Below, one piece after another: positions 35,186 through 44,352 of a stretch of DNA of 64,000 nt. Numbering within the stretch: the first letter of the stretch is position 1; every line of letters begins with the position of its first letter. This DNA comes from Thioclava atlantica (GTDB lineage Bacteria; Pseudomonadota; Alphaproteobacteria; Rhodobacterales; Rhodobacteraceae): positions 62,001-126,000 of the forward strand of contig NZ_AQRC01000013.1 of the NCBI RefSeq assembly GCF_000737065.1. Direction: 5' to 3'. Both the position numbers and the translations under genes were made by a program. The notes under the pieces are model-generated. The model did not search any database. It had not been told where the DNA came from and was given only the letters and a program-made list of their open reading frames with translations.

Positions 35186-36421
35186 ATGACCCAGACCCGA
35201 TTGTTCACGCCGGTCCTGATCGGCGGCGCCGTGATCTTGATGCTGAGCTTCGCCATCCGCGCGAGCTTCGGCGTCTTCCAGATCCCGATCGCCAGCGAGT
35301 TCGACTGGCCGCGCGCGGAGTTCTCTCTCGCGATCGCGGTGCAGAACCTCGCCTGGGGCATCGGCCAGCCGATCTTCGGGGCGATCGCCGAACGTTGGGG
35401 CGACCGGCTTGCGATCGTGCTGGGCGCGCTGACCTATGCGGCCGGCCTGATCCTGTCCTCCTTCGCGATCCATCCCGAACAGCACCAGCTCTTCGAGATC
35501 CTCGTGGGCTTCGGCATCGCGGGCACCGGGTTCGGGGTGATCCTGGCCGTCGTCGGCCGCGCCAGCTCGGACGAGAACCGCTCGCTCGCGCTCGGTGTCG
35601 CGACCGCGGCGGGTTCGGCCGGTCAGGTCTTCGGCGCGCCGATGGCCGAACTTCTGCTCGGTCATTTCCCCTGGCAGACCGTCTTCGTGATCTTCGCCGT
35701 GGTGATCCTCGCCTCGCTCGCTTTCCTGCCGCTGATCCGCGCCCCCGAACGCGCGAGCCGCGAGGAGCTTGCCGAGAGCATGGGCGCGGTCCTCATGCGC
35801 GCCTTTCGCGATCCGTCCTACACGCTGATCTTCCTCGGCTTCTTCTCCTGCGGCTACCAGCTGGGCTTCATCACCGCGCATTTCCCCGCGATGGTGACCG
35901 AGATGTGCGGCGCGGTGCCGCCCGGCTCGCTGCTGGCGGGTCTCGGGATCGAGACGACCTCGGCGCTCGGCGCGGCGGCGATCTCGGTGATCGGGCTGGC
36001 CAATATCGCGGGCACGATCTACGCGGGCTGGGCGGGCAAGCGCTGGTCGAAGAAATACCTCCTCGCCGGGGTCTATTTCCTCCGCACCATCGTCGCGGGC
36101 GCCTTCATCCTCACGCCCATGACCCCTGCGACGGTGCTGATCTTCTCGCTCGCGATGGGGGCGCTGTGGCTGGCGACCGTGCCGCTGACCTCCGGCCTCG
36201 TCGCGCATATCTACGGGCTGCGCTACATGGGCACGCTTTACGGAATCGTCTTCTTCTCGCATCAGGTCGGCGCCTTCCTCGGCGTCTGGCTGGGCGGGAA
36301 GCTCTACGACATCTACGGGGATTACACGCTGGTCTGGTGGGTCGGCGTCGGCGTGGGAGCCTTCTCGGCGCTCGTCCACCTTCCGGTGCGCGAGAAACGG
36401 GTCGAGCTTCAGCCTGCCTGA
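35186..36421 (+). CDS. MFS transporter
   Basis: A 411-residue major facilitator of the inner membrane with about 12 predicted helices. The helix 2-3 loop carries GAIAERWGDRLAIVLG (about 64-79), a variant of the MFS motif A. A Gly-rich helix (GIAGTGFGVILAVVGRASSDENRSLALG) lies near residues 112-140. The overall sequence resembles oxalate/formate-antiporter-like and YbfB-type carriers, but substrate is not deducible. Its 3' end overlaps the next, convergent gene by 13 bases. Confidence 0.88.
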   Translation: MTQTRLFTPVLIGGAVILMLSFAIRASFGVFQIPIASEFDWPRAEFSLAIAVQNLAWGIGQPIFGAIAERWGDRLAIVLGALTYAAGLILSSFAIHPEQHQLFEILVGFGIAGTGFGVILAVVGRASSDENRSLALGVATAAGSAGQVFGAPMAELLLGHFPWQTVFVIFAVVILASLAFLPLIRAPERASREELAESMGAVLMRAFRDPSYTLIFLGFFSCGYQLGFITAHFPAMVTEMCGAVPPGSLLAGLGIETTSALGAAAISVIGLANIAGTIYAGWAGKRWSKKYLLAGVYFLRTIVAGAFILTPMTPATVLIFSLAMGALWLATVPLTSGLVAHIYGLRYMGTLYGIVFFSHQVGAFLGVWLGGKLYDIYGDYTLVWWVGVGVGAFSALVHLPVREKRVELQPA

Positions 36422-37260
36422 TCGAGCATCGCCCTCAGCCCCGCGCGGTAATCGGGATAGCGTAGCGAGATCCCGAGATCGCGCTTGATCTTGTCGTTTC
36501 GCACCCGCTTGCTCTCAGCATAGAAACTGCGCGCCATCGGGCTCAGATCGGCCTGATCGAAGGGCACCTCGGGCGGCAGCGGCAGGCCGAGCAACTCGGC
36601 GGCATAGGCGATCACGTCCTGCGGCGGTACGGGGTCGTCATCGCAGAGATTGTAGACCGCGCCCGGATCGGGGGCCTCGATGGAGGCCAGCAGCACCTGC
36701 GCGATATCCTCGACATGGATCCGCGAGAAAACCTGCCCCTCCTTGATGATCCGCCGGGCGCTGCCTTGGCGGACCTTCTCGAACGGCCCGCGACCGGGGC
36801 CGTAGATCCCTGCGAGCCGGAAGATATGCAGCGGGAGCCCGTGCGCGGCGGCCAGCGCCCCCCAGGCCGCCTCGGCCTCCACCCGCGCCTGTCCGCGCGC
36901 CGTGGAGGGCGATAGGGGCGTCGCCTCGTCGACCCATCCCCCCGCGTGATCCCCATAGACCCCGACGGTGGAAAGATAGCCCACCCAGTCGAGATGCTGC
37001 GCCGCAGCAATCGCCTCATGCTGCGCAGCGAGAACCGGGTCGCCATCGGGGCCGGGGGCCACGGATGTCAGCAGATGCGTCGCCTGATCGAGCGGCAGAT
37101 CTCCGCCATCCCAGATCAGCGGCTCGACCCCTTCCCCGCGCAATGCCGCGGCCTTCTCGGGGCTCCGCGTCGTCCCGATCACCCGCCATCCGCGCGCGAG
37201 CAGATGCGGGGCCAGCGCGCGTGCCGAATAGCCGTGGCCGATGGAGAGCAGCACCTTCAT
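36409..37260 (-). CDS. SDR-family NAD(P)-binding protein (epimerase-like)
   Basis: A 283-residue atypical/extended short-chain dehydrogenase. It starts MKVLLSIGHGYSARALAPHLLARGW, with a GxGYSA nucleotide-binding turn, then GTTRSPEKAAAL; LSTVGVYGDHAGGWVDE (about 98-114) and IFRLAGIYGPGRGPF (about 147-161) are family segments. The usual YxxxK pair is not evident, so catalysis is uncertain. The start overlaps the end of the upstream Rdx-family gene (ATGA); the 3' end overlaps the convergent MFS gene. The substrate is unknown. Confidence 0.86.
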   Translation of the reverse strand: MKVLLSIGHGYSARALAPHLLARGWRVIGTTRSPEKAAALRGEGVEPLIWDGGDLPLDQATHLLTSVAPGPDGDPVLAAQHEAIAAAQHLDWVGYLSTVGVYGDHAGGWVDEATPLSPSTARGQARVEAEAAWGALAAAHGLPLHIFRLAGIYGPGRGPFEKVRQGSARRIIKEGQVFSRIHVEDIAQVLLASIEAPDPGAVYNLCDDDPVPPQDVIAYAAELLGLPLPPEVPFDQADLSPMARSFYAESKRVRNDKIKRDLGISLRYPDYRAGLRAMLDQAG

Positions 37261-37550
37261 TTCGACCCCCTGTCGATATGGCCGAGATCCCGGCCCGGTT
37301 CCATTCTGTCGCGCAGACGCCACTTGATCTCCGCCGCGTCCGGGAACCCGCCGTCGCGTCTGCGCTCCCAGATCGTCTCGGATCCCGGACAGATCTCGTA
37401 GACACCGCCATGGCCCGGGTTCAGCGCGACCTCGCCCGGTTCATCTCCGAAGGTGGAGAGCCGTTCCTGCGCCATCCAGCCCGCACGCAGCAGCCAGTTG
37501 CAGCCGGTGCAGTAGGTGATCGTCACACGCGGTTCAGATGGGTCTGTCAT
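37257..37550 (-). CDS. Rdx/SelT-SelW-SelH family redox protein (Cys form)
   Basis: A 97-residue thioredoxin-fold protein. The redox motif is C14-T-G-C17 in ITYCTGCNWLLRAGWMAQE, where SelW-type selenoproteins have CxxU; here both are cysteines, so no selenocysteine is needed. GHGGVYEICPGSETIWERRRDGGFPDAAEIKWRLRD is the conserved C-terminal half. Biological partners are unknown. It overlaps the downstream SDR gene by four bases, suggesting that the two products act together. It diverges from ade. Confidence 0.88.
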   Translation of the reverse strand: MTDPSEPRVTITYCTGCNWLLRAGWMAQERLSTFGDEPGEVALNPGHGGVYEICPGSETIWERRRDGGFPDAAEIKWRLRDRMEPGRDLGHIDRGSK

Positions 37551-37625
37551 GGGAAAGATGTAGCGCCGCCGCGCGCGTATAACAACGTCTCTTGAACCTT
37601 CCTGCATTGGGTGACAGGCTGCGAC

Positions 37626-39428
37626 ATGGCACTGAAGAACAAGATCAAATCCTGGCCCGAAGCCGCGCCGCGCCTGATTGCCGTGGCTGCCGGGCGCGAA
37701 CCTGCCGACCTCGTGATCCGGGGTGGCAAATGGGTCAATGTCCACTCCCGCGAAGTGCTCGACGGATACGATATCGCCGTGGCCGAGGGCCGGTTCGCCG
37801 CCATCGCGCCAGACCTGTCGGACAGTATCGGACCCGAGACCGAGGTCATCGAGGCCGAGGGGCGCTACATGGTGCCGGGCCTGTGCGACGCGCATATGCA
37901 TATCGAGTCGGGCATGCTGACCCCCGCCGAATTCGCCGCCGCTGTGATCCCGCACGGCACCACGACCATGTTCACCGACCCGCATGAGATCGCGAATGTG
38001 CTCGGCCTCGAGGGCGTGCGGATGATGCATGACGAGGCGCTGATGCAGCCCGTGAACATCTTCACCCAGATGCCGTCTTGCGCGCCCTCCGCACCGGGGC
38101 TCGAGACGACCGGTTTCGAGATCACCCCCGAGGACGTGGCCCAGGCGATGACATGGCCCGGCATCATCGGTCTGGGCGAGATGATGAACTTTCCCGGCGT
38201 GATCGGGGCCGATCCGAAGATGCTGGCCGAGATCGCCGCGACCCAGACCGCGCAGAAGACCGTGGGCGGGCATTACGCATCGCCCGATCTGGGGGCGCCC
38301 TTCCGGGCTTATGCGGCAGGCGGGCCCGCCGACGATCACGAGGGGACCTGCGAGGCTGACGCCATCGCACGGGTGCGTCAGGGCATGCGCTCGATGATGC
38401 GGCTGGGCTCGGCGTGGTATGACGTGGAGACCCAGATCACCGCCGTGACCGAAAAGGGTCTCGACCCGCGCAATTTCATTCTCTGCACCGATGATTGCCA
38501 CTCGGGCACGCTGGTCCATGACGGGCATATGAACCGCGTCTATCGCCATGCGGTGGAGTGCGGGGCCGATCCACTCGTGGCGCTGCAGATGTGCACGATC
38601 AACACTGCCACGCATTTCGGGCTGGAACGCGAGCTGGGCTCGATCACCCCTGGACGCCGCGCCGATCTGATCCTGACTTCGGACCTCGCGACACTGCCGG
38701 TCGAGCAGGTGATCGCGCGCGGGGTGACCGTCGCGAAGGATGGCGAGCTTCTGACCGAGTGCCCGCATCTCGACTGGCCCGAAAGCGCGCGCAACACCGT
38801 GCATCTGGGCAAGACGCTCACCGCTTCCGATTTCGAGATCGACGCCCCCGAGGGCGCCAACACGGTGACCGCCCGCGTGATCGGCGTTGTCGAGAACCAG
38901 GCGCCGACCAAGGCGCTGACGGCGGAGCTGACCGTGACCGATGGACTCGCCCAGCCGGATGCGGAGAAGGACATCGCCCAGATCGCGCTGGTCGAGCGGC
39001 ATCGCGGCACCGGCGGGGTGACCAACGGGTTCGTCTCGGGCTTCGGCTACAAGGGCCGCATGGCGATGGGCTCCACCGTCGCCCATGACAGCCACCACAT
39101 GATCGTCGTGGGCACCGACCGCGAGATGATGGCCGCCTGCGCCAACCGTCTTGGCGAGATGGGCGGCGGGGTCTCCGTCTGGAAGGACGGGGCCGAGATC
39201 GCCTCGGTGCCGCTGCCGATCGCCGGTCTGATGTCGGACGATCCGGCCGAAACCGTCGCAAGCCGCGCCGGGCGCATGGTCGAAGCGATGGCAGAATGTG
39301 GTTGCCGCCTCAACAACGCCTACATGCAGCATTCCCTGCTCGCGCTCGTCGTGATCCCGGAGATCCGGATTTCGGATCTTGGGCTGGTGGACGTGACGCG
39401 CTTTGAACTGACGGACCTTTTTGAATGA
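37626..39428 (+). CDS. ade: Adenine deaminase
   Basis: A 600-residue amidohydrolase that converts adenine to hypoxanthine and ammonia. The metal-binding CDAHMHIESGM is near residue 88-98; GHYASPDLGAPFRAY, DDCHSGTLVHDGHMNRVYRHA and the TVAHDSHHMIVVG segment near 490 complete the family pattern, including the C-terminal domain of adenine deaminases. The ATG is preferred over a GTG five codons earlier. It overlaps amn as ATGA. Together the two convert AMP to adenine and then hypoxanthine for salvage. Confidence 0.94.
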   Translation: MALKNKIKSWPEAAPRLIAVAAGREPADLVIRGGKWVNVHSREVLDGYDIAVAEGRFAAIAPDLSDSIGPETEVIEAEGRYMVPGLCDAHMHIESGMLTPAEFAAAVIPHGTTTMFTDPHEIANVLGLEGVRMMHDEALMQPVNIFTQMPSCAPSAPGLETTGFEITPEDVAQAMTWPGIIGLGEMMNFPGVIGADPKMLAEIAATQTAQKTVGGHYASPDLGAPFRAYAAGGPADDHEGTCEADAIARVRQGMRSMMRLGSAWYDVETQITAVTEKGLDPRNFILCTDDCHSGTLVHDGHMNRVYRHAVECGADPLVALQMCTINTATHFGLERELGSITPGRRADLILTSDLATLPVEQVIARGVTVAKDGELLTECPHLDWPESARNTVHLGKTLTASDFEIDAPEGANTVTARVIGVVENQAPTKALTAELTVTDGLAQPDAEKDIAQIALVERHRGTGGVTNGFVSGFGYKGRMAMGSTVAHDSHHMIVVGTDREMMAACANRLGEMGGGVSVWKDGAEIASVPLPIAGLMSDDPAETVASRAGRMVEAMAECGCRLNNAYMQHSLLALVVIPEIRISDLGLVDVTRFELTDLFE

Positions 39429-40900
39429 ACAAGACCCTGGACATAATCAGCCCCGAGGCAAGGCCCTCCGAAACCTTCATGGATGCCGAGGCTGCGGTTG
39501 CGCGGCTCGAGGAACTCTATGGCGAAGCGACGGCCTTCCTGCTCGACAAGTTCAACGAGACGCTGGCGAGCGGCAAGGCACTGGCCCGCTTTTGCGCCTA
39601 TTACCCCGAGGTGCGGATCTCGGTCACCTCGCATACGAAATCCGACAGCCGCCTGAGCTTCGGCCACGTCGCCCTGCCGGGCACCTACACCGCCACGATC
39701 ACCCGGCCGGATCTGTTCCGAAACTACCTCACCCAGCAGTTGGGGCTTCTGATCCGCAATCACGGCGTCCCGGTTCAGATCGGCGTGTCGCAAACGCCGA
39801 TCCCGGTGCATTTCGCCGTCGCCGCCCATCCGGAAGTGACCGTACCGCAGGAAGGGGTGCTCGATTTCAGCCTGCGCGACGTGTTCGACGTGCCCGACCT
39901 CGCCGGGATGAACGACGATATCGTCAACGGCAGCGCCGGCCCCAATCCCGACGGCTCGGGCCATCTTGCGCCTTTCACCGCACAGCGCGTCGATTACTCG
40001 CTCGCCCGGCTCTCGCATTACACCGCGACCGCGGCGGAGCATTTCCAGAACCACGTCCTCTTCACCAACTACCAGTTCTACGTGGACGAGTTCGAACAGG
40101 TCGCGCGGCACATGCTGGCGGATCCCTCGAACGGCTACACGAGCTTCGTCGCGCCGGGCAACCAGGAGATCCACGACCCGCAGGAGGACATTCCCGGTCT
40201 CGCGAAATTGCCGCAGATGCCGGCCTATCACCTCAAGCGGCCCGACGGTCAGGGGGTCACGCTGGTCAATATCGGGGTAGGCCCGTCCAACGCGAAGACC
40301 GCGACCGATCATATCGCGGTGCTGCGCCCCCATGCCTGGCTGATGGTCGGGCACTGCGCGGGCCTGCGCAATTCGCAGCAACTGGGCGATTTCGTCCTCG
40401 CCCATGCCTATCTGCGCGAGGATCACGTCCTTGATGACGACCTGCCCGTCTGGGTGCCGATTCCGGCGCTCGCCGAGGTGCAGGTCGCCCTTCAGGAAGC
40501 GGTCGCCGAGGTGACCAAGCTCGAAGGCTACGAGCTGAAGCGGATCATGCGCACCGGCACCGTCGCCACGATCGACAATCGCAACTGGGAGTTGCGCGAC
40601 CAGTCCGGCCCGGTCCACCGTCTGAGCCTCTCCCGCGCGGTGGCGCTCGACATGGAAAGCGCGACGATCGCGGCCAACGGGTTCCGCTTCCGCGTGCCCT
40701 ACGGCACCCTGCTCTGCGTCTCCGACAAGCCGCTCCACGGCGAGTTGAAACTGCCCGGGATGGCGACGGAATTCTACCGCACGCAGGTGGCCAATCACCT
40801 GCTGATCGGGATCCGCGCGATGGAGAAACTTCGCGAGATGCCGCTCGAGCGGATCCATAGCAGGAAATTGCGTAGCTTCGAGGAAACAGCCTTCCTGTGA
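39425..40900 (+). CDS. amn: AMP nucleosidase
   Basis: A 491-residue enzyme that hydrolyses AMP to adenine and ribose 5-phosphate. An N-terminal substrate-specificity domain (about 1-180) is followed by a nucleoside-phosphorylase-like domain containing IGVGPSNAKTATDHIAVLRPHAWLMVGHCAGL (about 281-312), AHAYLREDHVLDDDLPVWVP (about 322-341) and the DMESATIAANGFRFRVPYGTLL segment (about 410-432) with the catalytic acidic residues. Coupled to ade by a four-base overlap. This pair lets the cell drain adenylate into hypoxanthine. Confidence 0.95.
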   Translation: MNKTLDIISPEARPSETFMDAEAAVARLEELYGEATAFLLDKFNETLASGKALARFCAYYPEVRISVTSHTKSDSRLSFGHVALPGTYTATITRPDLFRNYLTQQLGLLIRNHGVPVQIGVSQTPIPVHFAVAAHPEVTVPQEGVLDFSLRDVFDVPDLAGMNDDIVNGSAGPNPDGSGHLAPFTAQRVDYSLARLSHYTATAAEHFQNHVLFTNYQFYVDEFEQVARHMLADPSNGYTSFVAPGNQEIHDPQEDIPGLAKLPQMPAYHLKRPDGQGVTLVNIGVGPSNAKTATDHIAVLRPHAWLMVGHCAGLRNSQQLGDFVLAHAYLREDHVLDDDLPVWVPIPALAEVQVALQEAVAEVTKLEGYELKRIMRTGTVATIDNRNWELRDQSGPVHRLSLSRAVALDMESATIAANGFRFRVPYGTLLCVSDKPLHGELKLPGMATEFYRTQVANHLLIGIRAMEKLREMPLERIHSRKLRSFEETAFL

Positions 40901-41031
40901 CGTAGGAAAATCGTCAGGAAACCGGGAAAAGGGCTTGCCATGCTCAATAAAAACGTGTCGAACATGGCCCACCAACCGTGAGATGCGGACGAAATTGACC
41001 CCGGAGCAGCGGGGCGAAGAGAGGAACGAAA

Positions 41032-41319
41032 ATGTCGAAACCGATGACCAAGACCCAGTTGGTGGCAGCGATCGCCGAGGCGATGGATGCCGACAAGAAG
41101 ACCGCTTCGGCCGCGCTCGACGCGATCACCGAGATCGTCACCAAAGAAGTGTCCAACGGCGGCGCCGTCACCCTGCCGGGCATTGGCAAAGTCTACTGCC
41201 GTGAGCGCCCCGAGCGCATGGTCCGCAACCCGGCCACCGGCGAGCAGATGCAGAAGCCGGCCGACAAGCAGGTCAAAGTGACCGTTGCCAAGGCGCTCAA
41301 GGACAGCGTCAACGCCTGA
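41032..41319 (+). CDS. HU-family DNA-binding protein
   Basis: A 95-residue histone-like protein. MTKTQLVAAIAEAMDADKKTASAALDAIT forms the dimerisation helices; GGAVTLPGIGKVYCRERPERMVRNPATGEQMQ holds the DNA-bending beta arms with RNPATGE, and KVTVAKALKDSVNA is the final helix. A cysteine in GKVYCRERP replaces the common phenylalanine. It should coat and bend DNA in the nucleoid. GAGAGGAACGAAA lies before the ATG, and a strong terminator follows. Orthology to hupA or hupB is not claimed. Confidence 0.93.
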   Translation: MSKPMTKTQLVAAIAEAMDADKKTASAALDAITEIVTKEVSNGGAVTLPGIGKVYCRERPERMVRNPATGEQMQKPADKQVKVTVAKALKDSVNA

Positions 41320-41355
41320 TAGGCCCTCTCTTCCTGGATGAGGGACAGAAGCTTC

Positions 41356-41389
41356 GAGGGCGCCCACGAGAAATCGGGGCGCCCTCTTT
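41356..41389 (+). terminator. Rho-independent terminator after HU gene
   Basis: A perfect 10-bp stem (GAGGGCGCCC with GGGCGCCCTC) with an 11-base loop is followed by TTTC. Confidence 0.85.
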
Positions 41390-41404
41390 CGGTTCGGAGG
41401 ATAC

Positions 41405-42280
41405 ATGGATCTGCGCGCGATCGGAATGGGGCTGGCCTTCGCCGTGATGTGGTCATCGGCCTTCACCTCGACCCATATCATCGTAGCCGAAGCTCCGCCG
41501 CTCGCCGCCCTCTCGGTCCGGTTCCTGATCTCGGGCGCAATCGGCGTCGCACTGGCTCTCGCCTTCGGTCAGAGCTGGAAGCTGAGCCGCGCCCAGTGGC
41601 GTGCCACGATCATCTTTGGGTTGTGCCAGAACGCGCTCTATCTGGGCTTCAACTGGGTCGCGATGACGAAGGTGGAGGCCTCGGTCGCGGCGATCATCGC
41701 CTCCACCATGCCGCTGATCGTGGGGGCCCTCGGGTGGATCGTCTTTCGTGACCGGATCCCGCCGCTCGGCATGGCGGGGCTCGTCGCGGGCTTCGGCGGC
41801 GTCGCGATCATCATGGGTGCGCGGCTTCAGGGCGGAGTGGACCCGGTCGGGCTTGCGCTCTGCGTCGCGGGGGCCCTCGCCTTGGCGGTCGCCACCCTCA
41901 CCGTGCGCGGCGCGAGCGGCGGTGGCGGCGGCGTCCTGATGATCGTCGGCCTCCAGATGCTGGTCGGCGCGGCGAGCCTCGCGGTGGTCTCCCTCCTGAC
42001 CGAACATCTCTCCGTGGCCGTCACGCCGAAACTGGCGCTTGCCTTCACCTATACGGTTCTCGTGCCCGGCCTGATGGCCACCTGGGTCTGGTTCCGGCTG
42101 GTGGGGCGGATCGGCGCGGTGCGCGCGGCCACGTTCCATTTCCTGACCCCCGTCTTCGGCGTCGCGATCGCGGCGCTGGTGCTGGGCGAGAAGCTCGACT
42201 GGCACGACGCGCTCGGCGTCGCGGTGATCGCGGGCGGCATCCTCGCGGTGCAGATCTCGAAGCAGGAGGCGCGCCGCTAG
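41405..42280 (+). CDS. EamA/DMT-family transporter
   Basis: A 291-residue inner-membrane protein with ten predicted helices in two EamA repeats (about 8-137 and 147-285). PPLAALSVRFLISGAIG in the first repeat and GAVRAATFHFLTPVFGVAIAALVLGEKL in the second are typical drug/metabolite transporter stretches. It probably exports amino acids or other small metabolites; the substrate is not known. GGAGG lies 5 bases before the ATG. It is followed closely by the NnrU gene. Confidence 0.9.
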   Translation: MDLRAIGMGLAFAVMWSSAFTSTHIIVAEAPPLAALSVRFLISGAIGVALALAFGQSWKLSRAQWRATIIFGLCQNALYLGFNWVAMTKVEASVAAIIASTMPLIVGALGWIVFRDRIPPLGMAGLVAGFGGVAIIMGARLQGGVDPVGLALCVAGALALAVATLTVRGASGGGGGVLMIVGLQMLVGAASLAVVSLLTEHLSVAVTPKLALAFTYTVLVPGLMATWVWFRLVGRIGAVRAATFHFLTPVFGVAIAALVLGEKLDWHDALGVAVIAGGILAVQISKQEARR

Positions 42281-42293
42281 GCGCTCGGGGATT

Positions 42294-42980
42294 ATGGGCG
42301 GATGGGGTGAGTTCATCGCTGCGGGGCTGCTCTTCCTCGCATCGCATGCGATCCCCTCGATGCCGCAGCTCAAATCCGGCTTCGTGCGCGTGCTGGGGCG
42401 GCGCGGCTGGACCCTGAGCTTCGCCCTGCTTTCGACGGTGCTGTTCTTCTGGCTGATCTTCGCGGCAGGTCGCGCTCCCTATGTGGAACTCTGGCCGCAG
42501 ACGGCCTGGGCGCGCTGGCTCGTGAACATCGCGATGCCGGTGGCGATCCTGCTCGGGAGCTTCGGCGTCGCGGCGCCCAATCCCTTCGCCTTCGAAGGCC
42601 GCGCGATGGGGTTCGACCCGTCCCGCCCCGGCATCGCGGGGCTCACCCGCCAGCCGCTTCTCTGGGCGATCCTGATCTGGTCGGGCGCGCATCTGATCGC
42701 CAACGGGGATCTCGCCCATGTCATCCTGTTCGGGGGCTCGGGCCTTTTCACCCTGATGGGCATGCGCATGATCGAGGCTCGCAAACGCCGCCTCCGGGGG
42801 GCGGAGGAATGGCGGCGGCTGGTGGCCCATACCGGGCTGGTGCCGGGCACCGCGCTGATTTCGGGACGCTGGCGGCCGCGCGGGCTCCCCGCGGCCCTGC
42901 GGCTCGCCATCGCGCTGGCGATCTGGGCGGCGCTCTACCACCTGCACCCGGTCGTGATCGGCGTCAGCCCGCGGCCCTGA
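42294..42980 (+). CDS. NnrU family membrane protein
   Basis: A 228-residue integral membrane protein of the NnrU family with about six helices. ASHAIPSMPQLKSGFVRVLGRRGWTLSF (about 16-43), PRPGIAGLTRQPLLWAILIWSGAHLIANGD (about 109-139) and a charged EARKRRLRGAEEWRRL loop are conserved. NnrU was first noted near nitric oxide reductase genes in denitrifiers, but homologues occur without them; no nitrogen-oxide gene is in this window. The function is unknown. It converges with the transglycosylase gene. Confidence 0.85.
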   Translation: MGGWGEFIAAGLLFLASHAIPSMPQLKSGFVRVLGRRGWTLSFALLSTVLFFWLIFAAGRAPYVELWPQTAWARWLVNIAMPVAILLGSFGVAAPNPFAFEGRAMGFDPSRPGIAGLTRQPLLWAILIWSGAHLIANGDLAHVILFGGSGLFTLMGMRMIEARKRRLRGAEEWRRLVAHTGLVPGTALISGRWRPRGLPAALRLAIALAIWAALYHLHPVVIGVSPRP

Positions 42981-42992
42981 CCGCCACGGCCC

Positions 42993-44267
42993 CTAGCTTT
43001 TGCGCAGCACCTGCAGAAGCTCGAGCGTCGCATATCCATCCGGCGGCAACCCGCGCGATTTCTGATAGGCCACGATCGCCTCGGTCGTGTTCGCGCCGAT
43101 CTTGCCATCGGTCCCCTGCGTGTCGAAACCGGCCGCGGTGAGCCGCTCCTGCAGTTCGACCTTCTGATCGCTCGAGAGCGGCTTTCCGGTGCGCGGCCAA
43201 TCCTGCACGAAAGGCCCCTTGCCCTTGAGCCGGTCCGAGAGGTGACCGACCCCGATCACATAGGCATCGGCGGAATTGTAGCGCGAGATCGCCCGGAAAT
43301 TCCCGAAGATCATCAGCGCCGGCCCCTTCGCGCCCGCAGGCAGGAGGATCGACGCCGAGCCATAATTGGGCACCATGCCGCCGGTGGCCGAGCGCACGCC
43401 GAGCGTCGCCCAGTCCGACGGGCTCTTGCTCACTCCCTTGCCGGTCAGACCGTAATTGAACCCCGGCGGCAGCGTCACCTCCACGGCCCATGGCTGCCCC
43501 TTCGACCAGCCCGAGCGCGCCAGATAGGCCGCGGTCGAGGCCAGGGCGTCGGTCGGGTCCTCCGACCAGATGTCGCGCTTGCCATCGCCGGTGAAATCGA
43601 CCGCATAGGCGAGATAGGAGGTCGGGATGAATTGCGTGTGGCCCATCGCCCCCGCCCAGGAGCCGGTCATGTGGCGCGCATCCACATCGCCATCCTGGAT
43701 GATCCGCAGCGCGGCGATCAGCTGCTTGGCGAAGAACGAACCGCGCCGCCCGTCATAGGCAAGCGTCGCGAGTGCCGGGATGATCGCCGTGCTGCCGCGA
43801 TGGGCGCCGTAGCGGCTCTCCATGCCCCAGATCGCGACCACGACCTCCTTCTCGACGCCGTAACGCCGCTCGATGCGGTCCAGGGTCGGGCCGTAACGCC
43901 GCAGCATCTCCTGTCCATTAGCCACCCGCTCGGGCGAGACCGCGCTGTCGAGATAGTCCCAGATCGCCCGGGTGAACTCGGCCTGGTACCGGTCGCGCTC
44001 GATCACCTTCGGATTGTAGCGGATCCCGGCAGTGGCGCGGCGCCAGGTGGTGTCGGAAATACCTTCGGCCAGAGCGCGTTTCCTGAACCCGGCGAGCCAG
44101 GCCTCGAAACGGGCCTCGGTCGCGGCATCGGTGGCGGGGATGGGATCGGCCACGGGCGCTGCCCCTCTCGGCATCGGCCTGGGCGAGGATTCGGGCGGAT
44201 CGGCACATGCCGCCAGCCCCGAAAAAGCCAGGAATGTCAGTGGGATAATTTTTCCAGAATATGTCAT
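42993..44267 (-). CDS. Lytic murein transglycosylase (MltB family) with peptidoglycan-binding domain
   Basis: A 424-residue lipoprotein. The signal peptide ends LAAC (C about 21), so it is lipid-anchored. The SLT/MltB catalytic domain covers about 55-345, with the catalytic glutamate in AIWGMESRYGAHRG (near 145), GAMGHTQFIPTSYLAYAVDFTGDGKRDIW and the closing ISRYNSADAYVIGVGHLSDRL. Residues about 362-424 are a PG_binding_1 domain (LQERLTAAGFDTQGTDGKIGANTTEAIVAYQ). It cleaves peptidoglycan glycan strands to 1,6-anhydro ends. The longer in-frame start is rejected because the signal peptide begins at this ATG. Confidence 0.93.
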   Translation of the reverse strand: MTYSGKIIPLTFLAFSGLAACADPPESSPRPMPRGAAPVADPIPATDAATEARFEAWLAGFRKRALAEGISDTTWRRATAGIRYNPKVIERDRYQAEFTRAIWDYLDSAVSPERVANGQEMLRRYGPTLDRIERRYGVEKEVVVAIWGMESRYGAHRGSTAIIPALATLAYDGRRGSFFAKQLIAALRIIQDGDVDARHMTGSWAGAMGHTQFIPTSYLAYAVDFTGDGKRDIWSEDPTDALASTAAYLARSGWSKGQPWAVEVTLPPGFNYGLTGKGVSKSPSDWATLGVRSATGGMVPNYGSASILLPAGAKGPALMIFGNFRAISRYNSADAYVIGVGHLSDRLKGKGPFVQDWPRTGKPLSSDQKVELQERLTAAGFDTQGTDGKIGANTTEAIVAYQKSRGLPPDGYATLELLQVLRKS

Positions 44268-44352
44268 GCTGCTGCCCGCGGTTCTATGCCCTTTGAGCAT
44301 CAGTCTATCAACGCGCGGGCCCGTTTCAACGGGCGTGATCGGCACCGGCGAT

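Noticed and set aside
37257-37550. Selenoprotein with UGA-encoded selenocysteine
   Set aside because: The redox motif is CTGC with two cysteines and there is no internal TGA; no SECIS-like need.
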